A stretch of 64,000 nucleotides of DNA from Bradyrhizobium sp. RP6. Lineage in GTDB: Bacteria; Pseudomonadota; Alphaproteobacteria; Rhizobiales; Xanthobacteraceae. The stretch is from the NCBI RefSeq assembly GCF_003837805.1, contig NZ_RQIT01000004.1, positions 310,001 to 374,000 on the forward strand. Direction: 5' to 3'. This document shows, piece after piece, positions 1 to 7,962 of this stretch (positions within the stretch are counted from its first letter, which is position 1; each line of letters starts with the position of its first letter). The notes beneath the pieces were generated by a model that saw nothing but the letters and a program-made list of their open reading frames with translations, had not been told where the DNA came from and made no database searches. The position numbers and the translations under genes were made by a program.

Positions 1-186
1 GGCCGCGTCATCATGGCCGCGGCCGAGGGCTGGCTGCGCGCGGCCGGAATTCCAAAACTGCAGCTCCTGGTCCGCCGCGACAATGCGCAGGCCAATGCCT
101 TCTATGGGTCGCTGGGCTTCGAGCTATCGACATCCGTGATGTTCCAGAAGTGGCTCGACGGCCGCACGACCACGCCAAGCAACTGA
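1..186 (+). CDS. GNAT family N-acetyltransferase, C-terminal part
   Basis: The frame is open from the first base to a TGA at 184-186, so the gene starts outside the window. The visible 61 residues contain the end of a GNAT fold: an alpha helix (MAAAEGWLRAAGI), the beta strand KLQLLVRRDN, then NAQANAFYGSLGFE, which is the classic C-terminal motif where the helix packs next to the acetyl-CoA site. It probably transfers an acetyl group to an amine; the substrate cannot be read from this fragment. The stop lies only 8 bases before the nudK start, so the two genes are probably co-transcribed. Confidence 0.85.
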   Translation, partial: GRVIMAAAEGWLRAAGIPKLQLLVRRDNAQANAFYGSLGFELSTSVMFQKWLDGRTTTPSN

Positions 187-194
187 GACCCGCC

Positions 195-776
195 ATGACC
201 ATTTCCGATCGCGTCCGCATCAAGGACGTCCGCGTGCTCTCGGACGGCTGGACTCCCCTGAAGACCACGACGTTCGACTACCGGCGCGCCAATGGCGCAT
301 GGCAGACGCAGCACCGCGAGACCTATGAGCGCGACAATGCCGCCGCCGTGCTGCCCTACAACCGCGCCCGGCGCACGGTGATCCTGGTGCGGCAGTTCCG
401 ACTGCCGGCGTTCATCCGCGGCTACGACGATCTGCTGATCGAGGCGGCCGCCGGCGTGCTTGACAACGCCGAGCCCGAGGCGCGCATCCGCGCCGAGGCC
501 GAGGAGGAGACGGGCTATCGCCTGCACGACGTGCACAAGGTGTTCGAGGCCTTCATGAGTCCCGGCGCCATCACCGAGAAGCTGCATTTCTTCGTCGCCG
601 AATACGAGCCCGAAATGCGCGTCGGCGACGGCGGCGGCCTTGAGCACGAGGGCGAGGACATCGAGGTGCTGGAGCTTTCCATCGACGAGGCACTGGCGAT
701 GATCGCCGACGGCCGCATCATCGATGCCAAGGCGATCATGCTGCTGCAATACGCGGCGCTGCACGTGTTCAGGTAG
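195..776 (+). CDS. nudK: GDP-mannose pyrophosphatase (Nudix, NudK/YffH type)
   Basis: 193 residues. The Nudix region at about residues 87-108 (GVLDNAEPEARIR, then AEEETGY) matches the NudK arrangement, in which the usual Arg of the Nudix box is replaced. It is followed by FEAFMSPGAITEKLHFFVAEY, a hallmark of NudK. The family cleaves GDP-mannose to GMP and mannose-1-phosphate in the cytosol, with Mg2+ held by the glutamates of the box. An upstream in-frame ATG at 150 lies inside the preceding gene; the ATG at 195, just after that gene's stop, is the better start. Confidence 0.88.
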   Translation: MTISDRVRIKDVRVLSDGWTPLKTTTFDYRRANGAWQTQHRETYERDNAAAVLPYNRARRTVILVRQFRLPAFIRGYDDLLIEAAAGVLDNAEPEARIRAEAEEETGYRLHDVHKVFEAFMSPGAITEKLHFFVAEYEPEMRVGDGGGLEHEGEDIEVLELSIDEALAMIADGRIIDAKAIMLLQYAALHVFR

Positions 777-787
777 GTGCGCTCTTC

Positions 788-947
788 ACCCTCCCCTGGA
801 GGGGGAGGGTCGATCGCGCGCAGCGCGAGCGGGGTGGGGTGATCCCTCCACTCGGGCACTGTTGGATGTGGAGAGACCGTCACCCCACCCCGTCTCACAT
901 TTCGCTACGCTCCATGTGAGCCGACCCTCCCCCTCCAGGGGAGGGTA
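788..947. repeat. Palindromic intergenic repeat (CCCTCCCC...GGGGAGGG type)
   Basis: The ends are inverted copies: CACCCTCCCCTGGAGGGGGA at the left and its near complement at the right, with a second inner pair (GGGGTGGGG and CCCCACCCC). The whole stretch can fold into one long hairpin. It is non-coding and sits between nudK and the next promoter. It belongs to the mosaic repeats spread through this window. Confidence 0.75.
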
Positions 948-1011
948 AGAGGCGCCTTCCACGCGGCTTTAGCGTACAATGCAATTCTGACCTGCGCCGC
1001 CTCTCCCCCGG

Positions 1012-1040
1012 TTGAGCTCACTCCTGACTATCTCTACTCT
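1012..1040 (+). promoter_or_regulatory. Possible sigma-70 type promoter of the GrdB-like gene
   Basis: TTGAGC (1012-1017), a 17-base spacer and TACTCT (1035-1040) lie 31 bases before the ATG of the GrdB-like gene, which itself has a good ribosome site (AGGAGA). The match is acceptable but not strong, and it rests on spacing and position only. Confidence 0.35.
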
Positions 1041-1070
1041 GCGCCGAACCAAGAACCAGGAGACGCGCCC

Positions 1071-2000
1071 ATGTCCGCTCCGCGCGACGACGAATTCGGC
1101 TTTGCGCCCGACTACGATTCCCCCGTTCCCTACATGCAGCGCACGCGGGATTATTACGCGGCGATCGGCTACACCACGCCGTATCGCTGGGCGCATTACA
1201 CCGAGGCGCCGTTCCAGCCGCTGAAGAAACCGCTGGCACAGTCGCGCGTCACCATCATCACCACGGCCGCGCCGTTCGATCCGGCCAAGGGCGACCAGGG
1301 GCCGGGCGCGGCGTATAATGGCGGCGCGAAATTCTACCAGGTCTATGACGGCGACACGTCGAAAGAGCACGATCTGCGCATCTCGCACATCGGCTACGAC
1401 CGCAAGCACACCTCGGCCACCGACAGCGGCACCTGGTTTCCGCTGCCGCAGCTGTTGAAGGCGAGTGCTGCAGGCCGGATCGGTGAAGTCGCGCCGCGCT
1501 TCTTCGGCGCACCCACAAACCGCAGCCACCGCGTCACGCTCGACACCGACGCGCCGGAGATCCTGGCGCGCTGCCTTGCCGACAAGGTCGACGTCGCCGT
1601 GCTGGTGCCGAACTGCCCCGTCTGTCACCAGACCACGGCGCTGGTGGCGCGGCATCTGGAGCGGAACGGCATTGCGACCGTGGTCATGGGATGCGCCAAG
1701 GACATCATCGAGCACGCCGCCGTGCCGCGCTTCCTCTTCAGCGACTTCCCGCTCGGAAATTCCGCCGGCAAGCCGCATGACATCGCCTCGCAGGCGCAGA
1801 CGCTCGAGCTGGCGCTCAAGCTGCTGGAGACCGCGAGCGGTCCGCAGACCACGATGCAGTCGCCGCTGCGCTGGAGCGAGGATGCCTCCTGGAAGCTCGA
1901 CTACAACAACGTCGCGCAGCTCTCTCACGAAGAGCTGGCGCGGCGCCGCGCCGAGTTCGACAAGCAGAAGGAGATCGCGCGCGGCAACCGCGCCGCCTGA
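1071..2000 (+). CDS. Cysteine homologue of the glycine/sarcosine/betaine/D-proline reductase B family
   Basis: 309 residues, cytosolic, no signal peptide. The N-terminal half carries the signature of selenoprotein-B-like reductases (RISHIGYDRKHT, then FPLPQLLK, then GRIGEVAPRFFG.PTN). In the C-terminal half, VPNCPVCHQT at residues 180-188 places a CxxC pair (C182, C185) where relatives of the GrdB/PrdB group carry selenocysteine-x-x-cysteine. It is therefore probably a thiol redox enzyme acting on a small organic molecule. The substrate is unknown, and glycine reductase itself is not expected in an aerobe. The CoA transferase 35 bases downstream on the same strand suggests a shared catabolic pathway. 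Confidence 0.7.
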   Translation: MSAPRDDEFGFAPDYDSPVPYMQRTRDYYAAIGYTTPYRWAHYTEAPFQPLKKPLAQSRVTIITTAAPFDPAKGDQGPGAAYNGGAKFYQVYDGDTSKEHDLRISHIGYDRKHTSATDSGTWFPLPQLLKASAAGRIGEVAPRFFGAPTNRSHRVTLDTDAPEILARCLADKVDVAVLVPNCPVCHQTTALVARHLERNGIATVVMGCAKDIIEHAAVPRFLFSDFPLGNSAGKPHDIASQAQTLELALKLLETASGPQTTMQSPLRWSEDASWKLDYNNVAQLSHEELARRRAEFDKQKEIARGNRAA

Positions 2001-2035
2001 CGTCCTCCGACAACAACAAATAAGAGGAGAGCGAC

Positions 2036-3229
2036 GTGACGCGACCGTTCGAAGGCGTGAAGATCCTGGACTTCACGCAAGTGCTGGCCGGCCCCTATGC
2101 GAGCTACCAGCTCGCGCTGCTGGGGGCCGAAATCATCAAGGTCGAGCGGCGCGAAGGCGAGGACATGCGCCGCACGCCGCTTTCCCGCGAATGGGCCGAG
2201 CGCGGGCTGGCGCCGGCGTTCCAGGCCGTCAACGGCAACAAGCGCAGCCTGACGCTCGACCTGCAGAAGCCGGAGGCGATCGCGATCGTGAAGAAGCTCG
2301 CAGACACCGTCGACGTCGTCATGGAGAATTTCCGCCCGGGTGTGATGGACAGGCTCGGCATCGGCTACGAGGCGCTCTCCGCGATCAATCCGAAGCTGAT
2401 CTATTGCGCGGTCTCCGGCTTCGGTCAGACCGGTCCGGACCGCCTGCGGCCCGGCTATGACGGCAAGATGCAGGCGCTGTCCGGCATTATGGCCATCACC
2501 GGCCACCCCGAGACGGGGCCGACCCGCGCCGGCTTTGCCGTATGCGACGTGCTGTCGGGCGCGACGGCCGCGTTCGGCGTGTCGAGCGCGCTGTATCAGC
2601 GCGACCGCACCGGCAAGGGCCAGCTCATCGACGTCTCCATGCTGGAGGCGACGCTGGCATTTCTCTCCGGGCAGATCGCGGACTGGTCGGTCGCCGGTCA
2701 TCGTCAGCAGCTGTCGGGCAACCAGGCAGTCAGCCGCAGGACCACGGCGAATTTGTTCAAATGCGGCGACGGCCATATCCTGCTCGCCGTCAACAACGAG
2801 AAGCAGTACCGCGCGCTGATGAGCGCGCTCGGCCGCGAGGACGCGCTGAGCGACCCGCGCTTCTCCGACTGGTTTTCACGCAACGAGAACGAGCCGGCGC
2901 TCCGCGCGATCATCGAGGAGGCGCTCGCGGCAAGGCCGGCGCGCGAATGGGAGACGATTCTGGAAGATGCCGGCGCGCCCTGCGCCAGCATCTGGAAGGT
3001 CGAGGAGGTCATCGACCATCCGCAAGTGAAGGCGCGCGGCGCGATCCAGGAGCTAGATACGCCGTACGGCCGGCTGCGCTTTGCCGGCAGCGGATTCAAG
3101 CTCGCGCATGGCGGCGGCAGGCTGGATCGGATGGCGCCGGAGCTGGGGGCGGATACGGATGCGGTGCTCGGCGAGCTCGGATTCGATGCGGCGGAGATCG
3201 CGCAGTTGCGGGCAAGAGAGATCGTGTAG
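2036..3229 (+). CDS. Class III CoA transferase (CaiB/BaiF family)
   Basis: 397 residues. Typical family features are visible in order: FEGVKILDFTQVLAGPYASYQLALLGAEIIKVE at the N-terminus, NGNKRSLTLDL, VVMENFRPGVMDRLG (which contains the region leading to the catalytic Asp), and YCAVSGFGQTGP. The family moves CoA between carboxylic acids through an enzyme-bound anhydride and thioester. The start is GTG at 2036, preceded by AAGAGGAGA at a normal distance. The gene probably forms a two-gene operon with the GrdB-like reductase, so the CoA acceptor is likely an intermediate of that pathway. Confidence 0.88.
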   Translation: MTRPFEGVKILDFTQVLAGPYASYQLALLGAEIIKVERREGEDMRRTPLSREWAERGLAPAFQAVNGNKRSLTLDLQKPEAIAIVKKLADTVDVVMENFRPGVMDRLGIGYEALSAINPKLIYCAVSGFGQTGPDRLRPGYDGKMQALSGIMAITGHPETGPTRAGFAVCDVLSGATAAFGVSSALYQRDRTGKGQLIDVSMLEATLAFLSGQIADWSVAGHRQQLSGNQAVSRRTTANLFKCGDGHILLAVNNEKQYRALMSALGREDALSDPRFSDWFSRNENEPALRAIIEEALAARPAREWETILEDAGAPCASIWKVEEVIDHPQVKARGAIQELDTPYGRLRFAGSGFKLAHGGGRLDRMAPELGADTDAVLGELGFDAAEIAQLRAREIV

Positions 3230-3254
3230 GCCGTCACACACTCCGCCGCCGCAG

Positions 3255-4013
3255 CTAGAACAGCGATCCCTGCCCGTCATCTGACGAGGCAGCAGCAACC
3301 TTCCGCACCGCCTTCCTGGGCTTCGCAGCCTCCGCCTCCATCTCCTCCGCGCTGATCGGCAGCACGAGCTGCGCATCGTCATTGGCAACGCGGTTGACGC
3401 GGGTGGAGACGGGGTGCCAGACGAATTCCCCGACGCGCGGGGCCGTCATCAGCGGCAGGATCGCGTCGACCTCGTCGCCGCTGATGTCGAGCCAGCGATC
3501 GAAATCGCGCGGGCTGATGGTCACGGGCACGCGGTCATGCAACGCGGCGAGATCCTCGCCGGCCGCGGCGGTGACGATCGCGACGGTATCGAGCTCCTCG
3601 CCGTTCGGCCCGACCCAGGTCTCGAACACTGCGGCAAAGCCGAGCGGCTCGCCGTCGGCGCGGTGGATGAAGAAGGGCTGCTTGCGGCCGTCTTCCGTCT
3701 TCCACTCGTAATAGCCATCGGCCGGGATCAGGCCGCGCCGGCGACGAATCGCCCTTTTGAAGGCGGGCTTGTCCAGCACCGTCTCGGCGCGGGCATTGAT
3801 CAGGAGCGTAAATCCGCGCGGATCCTTGACCCAGCCCGGCAACAGGCCCCAGCGCATCAGGCGGAAATGGCGCGCGCCGTTCTCGACCAATACGACCGGA
3901 ATCGCTTGTGTCGGGGCGACATTGTACCGGGGCGGGAAATTCGGCTGCTCGACATAGCCGAACAGTTGCCGCAAAGCCGCGGGGGCCGAAGTTATGACGA
4001 AGCGTCCACACAT
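3255..4013 (-). CDS. Abasic-site-processing protein, SRAP family (YedK/HMCES)
   Basis: 252 residues. The catalytic set of the family is intact: Cys2 exposed after Met removal (MCGRF), Asn73 in NARAET, Glu103 in PADGYYEW and His159 in LHDRVP. In characterised members Cys2 forms a thiazolidine crosslink with abasic sites in single-stranded DNA and so protects replication forks. The gene stands alone and is divergent from the gene at 4077, with 63 bases between them, so a shared control region is possible. The last 30 residues (KPRKAVRKVAA, then GQGSLF) are a basic tail. Confidence 0.92.
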   Translation of the reverse strand: MCGRFVITSAPAALRQLFGYVEQPNFPPRYNVAPTQAIPVVLVENGARHFRLMRWGLLPGWVKDPRGFTLLINARAETVLDKPAFKRAIRRRRGLIPADGYYEWKTEDGRKQPFFIHRADGEPLGFAAVFETWVGPNGEELDTVAIVTAAAGEDLAALHDRVPVTISPRDFDRWLDISGDEVDAILPLMTAPRVGEFVWHPVSTRVNRVANDDAQLVLPISAEEMEAEAAKPRKAVRKVAAASSDDGQGSLF

Positions 4014-4076
4014 GCTTTGGTATCTATATAGGGTCCGTTCAGGTCCTTTTAACTCCGAACGCTAACACTGCGGCAG

Positions 4077-4586
4077 ATGAGCTCAACGGCCTCCCAACCC
4101 GCGCGGACGCACGTACAGACGGGCCCCGAGGCGGAGGCCTGGGCCGAACGCCTGCGCGTGGCCAATATCAACCCGCGGACGGGGCTTGCAACCGACTATC
4201 TCAATCATTTCAATGAAGCCGTGATGCTGCTCGAAATGGTCCCGGACATGCCTGAATGCGCCGACGACTTCCTGACCTGGACGCCTCTGTCCTATGCCGA
4301 GCATTTCACGGCGTCGAATTTCAAGGCGCGGGACCTCGCCATCGAGGCCTATGACAAGGCCGATCCCAACGTCCGCGCCCAGTTCGACCACATCACCGAT
4401 ACCATGACCTCGATCCTGACCGCGGTCGGCTCGGCCATGCGCGAAGTCGAGAAGGACACAACCCGCGTCCGCCTCGCCGAGCAGGCCACCCTCTGGGTCA
4501 AGCCGCTGATCGCGGCCTGCGGCGGCATCATCAATGGCGGCGCGGAAGCCGACGTCGACACCATCATGGCGACCTCGGCCGGATAG
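4077..4586 (+). CDS. Conserved protein of unknown function
   Basis: 169 residues, soluble, mostly helical, with no signal peptide or transmembrane segment. I do not recognise a named domain. It is acidic (DMPECADDFLTWTPLSYAEHF) and is predicted from composition to be an alpha-helical bundle (AIEAYDKADPNVRAQFDHIT). Its stop TAG directly abuts the GTG start of the Nudix gene, so the two are translationally coupled and probably work together. Confidence 0.75.
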   Translation: MSSTASQPARTHVQTGPEAEAWAERLRVANINPRTGLATDYLNHFNEAVMLLEMVPDMPECADDFLTWTPLSYAEHFTASNFKARDLAIEAYDKADPNVRAQFDHITDTMTSILTAVGSAMREVEKDTTRVRLAEQATLWVKPLIAACGGIINGGAEADVDTIMATSAG

Positions 4587-5030
4587 GTGACGAGATTGGC
4601 CGCGGTCGTCCAGCCCACCCACCCCCAGCTCGCGGTCAGCGCAGCCATCTTCCGAGACGGCAAGGTGCTGCTGGTCCGACGCGCCCGTTCGCCTGCCAAG
4701 GGGTTCTATTCGCTGCCGGGCGGCCGGGTCGAATTCGGCGAATCGCTGCATCAGGCCCTGAACCGCGAGGTTGACGAAGAGACCGGCCTTCGTATCGAGA
4801 TCATTGGCCTTGCCGGCTGGCGCGAGGTGTTGCCCACCGCGACCGGCGCCGGCCATTATTTGATCATGTCCTTTGCCGCCCGCTGGGTGGCCAACGAACC
4901 GGCCTTGAACGACGAACTCGACGATTACCGCTGGATCGCGCCGGCCGCTCTCGGCGGCCTCGGCGACCTCAAGCTGACCGGAGGGCTGGAGGAGGTCATC
5001 CAGTCCGCCGCCCGGCTGATCGGCCCCTGA
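4587..5030 (+). CDS. Nudix hydrolase
   Basis: 147 residues. A perfect Nudix box GX5EX7REUXEEXGU lies at residues 46-68 (GRVEFGESLHQALNREVDEE is its core). The fold starts with QLAVSAAIFRDGKVLLVRRA, which resembles MutT and ADP-ribose pyrophosphatase subfamilies. It hydrolyses a nucleoside diphosphate linked to another moiety; the substrate is not readable. The start is GTG at 4587, immediately after the stop of the preceding gene with no free base between, which indicates coupled translation. Confidence 0.9.
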   Translation: MTRLAAVVQPTHPQLAVSAAIFRDGKVLLVRRARSPAKGFYSLPGGRVEFGESLHQALNREVDEETGLRIEIIGLAGWREVLPTATGAGHYLIMSFAARWVANEPALNDELDDYRWIAPAALGGLGDLKLTGGLEEVIQSAARLIGP

Positions 5031-5049
5031 CTGAGCGGCAAACTCCGAC

Positions 5050-5078
5050 ACCTCTCCCGCTTGCTTGCCGGGGGAGGG
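5050..5078. repeat. Fragment of CTCTCCCGC-type palindromic repeat
   Basis: CCTCTCCCGCTTGCTTGCCG followed by GGGGAGGG resembles one end of the element at 13241-13358. Only one half is recognisable. It lies between the Nudix gene and the TIGR02301 gene. Confidence 0.4.
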
Positions 5079-5140
5079 AGCGCACCGTCCGCGCGACTCC
5101 GCCTTGCGTCCACCGCCCCGAGGGGGCATACAGCCCGCCG

Positions 5141-5518
5141 ATGTCTACGCGATTTCTGGCCATTCTTGCCTTGATTCTCGCCTGCGCCGCCGGGTCCGTC
5201 CGGGCCCAGGACGTAGCGGCGCCGTTTGACGCCGATTTGCAGCGCCTGGCCGAGATCCTCGGCGGCCTGCACTATCTCCGCGGCATCTGCGGGTCCAACG
5301 AGGGCAACAAATGGCGCAACGAGATGCAGGCGCTGATCGAGGCCGAAACCCCCTCCGGGGAGCGCCGCACCCGTATGATCGCCGGATTCAACCGCGGCTA
5401 TAACGGCTTTCAGCAGACCTACCGGAGCTGCACGCCGGCCGCGACGGTGGCGATCCGCCGCTACATCGAGGAAGGCTCGAAGATCTCGCGGGATCTGACG
5501 GCGCGCTACGCGAACTGA
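5141..5518 (+). CDS. TIGR02301 family exported protein
   Basis: 125 residues. A signal peptide is clear (RFLAILALILACAAGSVRA, cleavage after about residue 22). The mature part matches the TIGR02301 family: LQRLAEILGGLHYLRGICG, then WRNEMQALIEAE, then FNRGYNGFQQTYRSCTPAA. Two cysteines may form a disulfide in the periplasm. The family is restricted to alphaproteobacteria and its function is unknown. Confidence 0.85.
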   Translation: MSTRFLAILALILACAAGSVRAQDVAAPFDADLQRLAEILGGLHYLRGICGSNEGNKWRNEMQALIEAETPSGERRTRMIAGFNRGYNGFQQTYRSCTPAATVAIRRYIEEGSKISRDLTARYAN

Positions 5519-5530
5519 CCGCTCTCTGCT

Positions 5531-5655
5531 TGTCATTCCGGAGCGGGACGAAATCGCGAATCCGGAATCCATCGCACCACCAACTCTGCGCCAGATGGAT
5601 TCTCAGGTGCGTAGTTGCGCACCGTAGTTCGCGCTGCGCGCGCCCCGGACGGGTG
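5531..5655. repeat. Degenerate TCATTCCGG-type intergenic repeat
   Basis: TGTCATTCCGGAGCGGGACG and CGAATCCGGAATCC, followed by GCGCGCGCCCCGGACG, are pieces of the same repeat family seen at 34633-34731 and 37883-37926. The remainder of the 272-base gap up to 5791 shows no gene. Confidence 0.45.
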
Positions 5656-5790
5656 CTGGAACCCTGTCGTCGACTTTGTGCACAGCCGTTAACCGTTCTT
5701 AAAGATGTGGCCTAGCGGTCGTTAACGCCCGTGCTACACCTCTCGCATAGCGCATCGCCGTGGATCGCGCCCCAGCCCTGACCGAGTTTC

Positions 5791-6051
5791 ATGAACCAGC
5801 CGATTTCCTACGCCCGCGCGCCGCTGCCCGATCACGAGCAGAAACAAGCTGCCCTGAGCTATCTCAACGAGGCCTGGGCCGAGGCGCGCCATGACGGCGT
5901 CGACGGTGATTGCCTGGCTCAGGCGAGCCTGTTCGCGGCACTGGCCGAACTCGTCGGCACCTATGGCGAGGACGCGGTAGCGAAGTTCGTCGAGGGCTTT
6001 CCTGGCCGCATTCGCAACGGCGAGTTCTCGGTCGGCATCTCCAGGCAGTAA
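5791..6051 (+). CDS. Small conserved soluble protein of unknown function
   Basis: 86 residues, acidic, predicted helical, no signal peptide or membrane segment. I do not recognise a domain. The sequence (LSYLNEAWAEARHDGVDGDCLAQASLFAALAELV, then YGEDAVAKFVEGFPGRIRNGEF) has normal codon use for this genome and reads as a structured helical protein. It is monocistronic. A GC-rich hairpin at 6067-6085 follows the stop but lacks a T tract. Confidence 0.65.
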   Translation: MNQPISYARAPLPDHEQKQAALSYLNEAWAEARHDGVDGDCLAQASLFAALAELVGTYGEDAVAKFVEGFPGRIRNGEFSVGISRQ

Positions 6052-6239
6052 ACCCGTCGAAAATGACCCCGCCACGCGGGCGGGGCCAGTCGACGGATGA
6101 AAGACTTTGCGAACGGATTTGACGAAAGCCTTCGCGAAGTCTCCCGCCTTTATCGCACGGAGGCCACGTCAGGCTGATGAGCATTAGTCTCGCGGCGGTC
6201 GGGAGATGTTCCCGTCGCGATCGGGAACGTGCTCCCTCC

Positions 6240-6551
6240 TCACGGCTCGACCTTGAGCGTCGCTTTCATGTTGGGATGATAGCGGCAGTAATAATCGATC
6301 GTCCCCGCCTTCTTCAAAACCGACGTGGCCGACTTCTTCGGCGGCAGCATCACGTCGAAGTCACCGTTCTTCGCGGTCGCGGTGTGAGCGAAGACGTCCT
6401 TGTTGATCCAGGTGATGGTATCGCCCACCTTCGCCGATATCTCGGCCGGTGAGATCACGAGGTTGTCCATCGTGATCTCGATCGTCGCGGCGCGCGCCGG
6501 GACGACCATCGCCACGACGAGCGCGACAGCGGAGAACACTCGTCCCGACAT
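6240..6551 (-). CDS. Periplasmic cupredoxin (amicyanin/plastocyanin-like)
   Basis: About 104 residues with an N-terminal signal peptide ending near ARAAT. The type-1 copper ligands are all present: His57 (VFAHTA), then Cys90, His93 and Met96 in YYCRYHPNM. The protein is a small blue-copper electron carrier in the periplasm. It starts 7 bases after the stop of the DUF4142 gene, so the pair forms one operon read from the ECF-type promoter at 7144-7173. The start has two adjacent ATG codons (6554 and 6551). Confidence 0.9.
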   Translation of the reverse strand: MSGRVFSAVALVVAMVVPARAATIEITMDNLVISPAEISAKVGDTITWINKDVFAHTATAKNGDFDVMLPPKKSATSVLKKAGTIDYYCRYHPNMKATLKVEP

Positions 6552-6561
6552 CATCGCTCTC

Positions 6562-7095
6562 CTATTTCAGTTCGGCCGCGACGTGCTCGGCGTGCTGCTG
6601 ATGGCCCTGGAAGATCTTCAAGCCGGTTTGGAGCAGGCTCTTCAGCTCGGCGTTGCTGGCCGAGGGAATGAGCTGGGTCTCCAGCGCGGAATTGACCTGC
6701 TTGTGGTAGGCGACCTCGTTGGCGACATAGGCCTTGTCGAATGCGGCACCGCTCAGCTTGTCGAGCTCGGCCAACTTGTCGCCGGCCTGCTTGGACAGCG
6801 CCTTGCTGGTGTCGTTGTCCTCAGGGGTGACGTTCAGCTTCTTGACCAGCGCGAGCGCCTGCTTGTTGACGGCCTCGTGGTCGCGCAGCATGTCCTCGGC
6901 GAACGCCTTCACCTCCTTGCTCTTCGCCTTCTTCTGCGCCTGCTTGGCGGCGTTGATGTCGATCACGCCTGCGGTGTAGGCGATGTGAGCGATCTGCGGA
7001 TCGGTGGGCTTGTCGGCTGCACCGGCGCTTTGCAACAGCGCGGGACTGGACAACAGAATGGCTGCGGCGGCGGCCGCGCTCCAACGGACAAACAT
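6562..7095 (-). CDS. DUF4142 exported protein
   Basis: 177 residues with a signal peptide (AAAAAILLSSPALLQSAGAA). The mature part is a ferritin-like four-helix type of DUF4142: IAHIAYTAGVIDINAAKQA, then EVKAFAEDMLRDHEAVNKQALALV, then AYVANEVAYHKQVNSALE. In many alphaproteobacteria these proteins are periplasmic stress factors of unknown biochemistry. A good ribosome site (AGGAG) lies before the ATG, and an ECF-type promoter lies about 50-80 bases upstream. The cupredoxin follows in the same operon. Confidence 0.88.
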   Translation of the reverse strand: MFVRWSAAAAAAILLSSPALLQSAGAADKPTDPQIAHIAYTAGVIDINAAKQAQKKAKSKEVKAFAEDMLRDHEAVNKQALALVKKLNVTPEDNDTSKALSKQAGDKLAELDKLSGAAFDKAYVANEVAYHKQVNSALETQLIPSASNAELKSLLQTGLKIFQGHQQHAEHVAAELK

Positions 7096-7143
7096 GGTGA
7101 GACTCCTGTGCTGCCGGGCATTCGCCGGCTTTGCTTCACGGGA

Positions 7144-7173
7144 GTTGGATGAGCGTTTCGTGCAAACGTTCCC
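7144..7173 (-). promoter_or_regulatory. ECF-sigma promoter of the DUF4142-cupredoxin operon
   Basis: Read on the minus strand: GGGAAC (7173-7168), a 16-base spacer, then CATCCAAC (7151-7144). Both boxes and the spacer length are identical to the element upstream of the sigma gene at 7901-7930, although the spacer sequences differ. The predicted transcript start gives a leader of about 40 bases. Confidence 0.72.
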
Positions 7174-7181
7174 AAGAATTT

Positions 7182-7871
7182 TCAGCCGCCGACAGCAAGC
7201 CGCTTCAACACCGCTTCAGTCAGGCGCTCGCACCGCCAGCCGGCGAACGGGAATGCATCCATCATCACCGGACCGATCTCCTTCTCGACATTCTCGCGCA
7301 GCATCGTGCGGGCGCGATGCAGCCGCGTCTTCACGGTCTCCGGTTTCACGCCGAGCAGATCTGCCGTCTCCTCGATGTTCATGCCCTCCATGACGCGCGC
7401 GATGAAGACCATGCGGAAGACGTCCGGCAGTTCGTCTATGGCGCGTTCGACGACGCGCTGGATTTCACGTTGGGCCATGGTCTTTTCCGGATCGCCTGCG
7501 GAAGAAGCGGGGAATTTGATGATCTGCGCCGCGATCGCCTCTTCCGGCACCGCACCAAGCTCGACATGCGGCTTGGCGCTTCGCATCCTCCCAAGGGCTT
7601 CGTTGATGGCGATCCGCGACAGCCAGGTCGACAGTCCCGACTCGCCGCGGAAGCCGTCGAGATGGGTGAATGCGCGAACGTAGGTTTCCTGCACCACGTC
7701 CTCGGCTTCGCTGTCGCTGCGCAGGATGCCGCGCGCCAGGCGATAGAGCCTGCGGTTGTTTGCCTGCATGATCTCGCGCAAAGCAGTCTCGTCCCGGCGC
7801 CGCGCGCGGTTGATCAGCGCGGCCTCCAATGTCCTGGCCCCGGCGGACAGGCCGGCTGCAGTCCCTGGCAT
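7182..7871 (-). CDS. ECF RNA polymerase sigma factor
   Basis: 229 residues. The sigma-2 region runs from about residue 25 (LREIMQANNRRLYRLARGIL, then SEAEDVVQETYVRAF, then LSTWLSRIAINEALGRMR). Sigma-4 lies near the C-terminus (ELPDVFRMVFIARVMEGMNI, then LLGVKPETVKTRLHRARTML). An in-frame ATG exists at 7889, but GGAGATAGG sits just before the ATG at 7871 and the mapped promoter would leave almost no leader for 7889, so I chose 7871. No anti-sigma gene is adjacent. The matched promoters imply that it activates itself and the DUF4142-cupredoxin operon. Confidence 0.92.
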   Translation of the reverse strand: MPGTAAGLSAGARTLEAALINRARRRDETALREIMQANNRRLYRLARGILRSDSEAEDVVQETYVRAFTHLDGFRGESGLSTWLSRIAINEALGRMRSAKPHVELGAVPEEAIAAQIIKFPASSAGDPEKTMAQREIQRVVERAIDELPDVFRMVFIARVMEGMNIEETADLLGVKPETVKTRLHRARTMLRENVEKEIGPVMMDAFPFAGWRCERLTEAVLKRLAVGG

Positions 7872-7900
7872 GGCGTTACCTATCTCCATTCGCTCCAGAC

Positions 7901-7930
7901 GTTGGATGCAGGCTGGCGGAAAAGGTTCCC
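7901..7930 (-). promoter_or_regulatory. Autoregulatory ECF-sigma promoter
   Basis: Minus strand: GGGAAC (7930-7925), a 16-base spacer, CATCCAAC (7908-7901). It is identical in both boxes and in spacing to the element in front of the DUF4142 gene. It lies about 30 bases before the preferred start of the sigma gene. Confidence 0.72.
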
Positions 7931-7962
7931 AGTTTTCTTTCGCCCAAAGGGGGCCAGCAAAC

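Noticed and set aside
4083-5129. A 348-codon open frame antisense to the Nudix operon
   Set aside because: Low-complexity His/Arg/Gly-rich translation; the sense genes have recognised motifs and coupled starts.
6097-6177. A 26-codon frame starting MKDFANGFDESL after the hairpin at 6067-6085
   Set aside because: It has no ribosome site of note, no recognisable domain, and ends in the promoter region of nothing visible. It is too short and unsupported to call.
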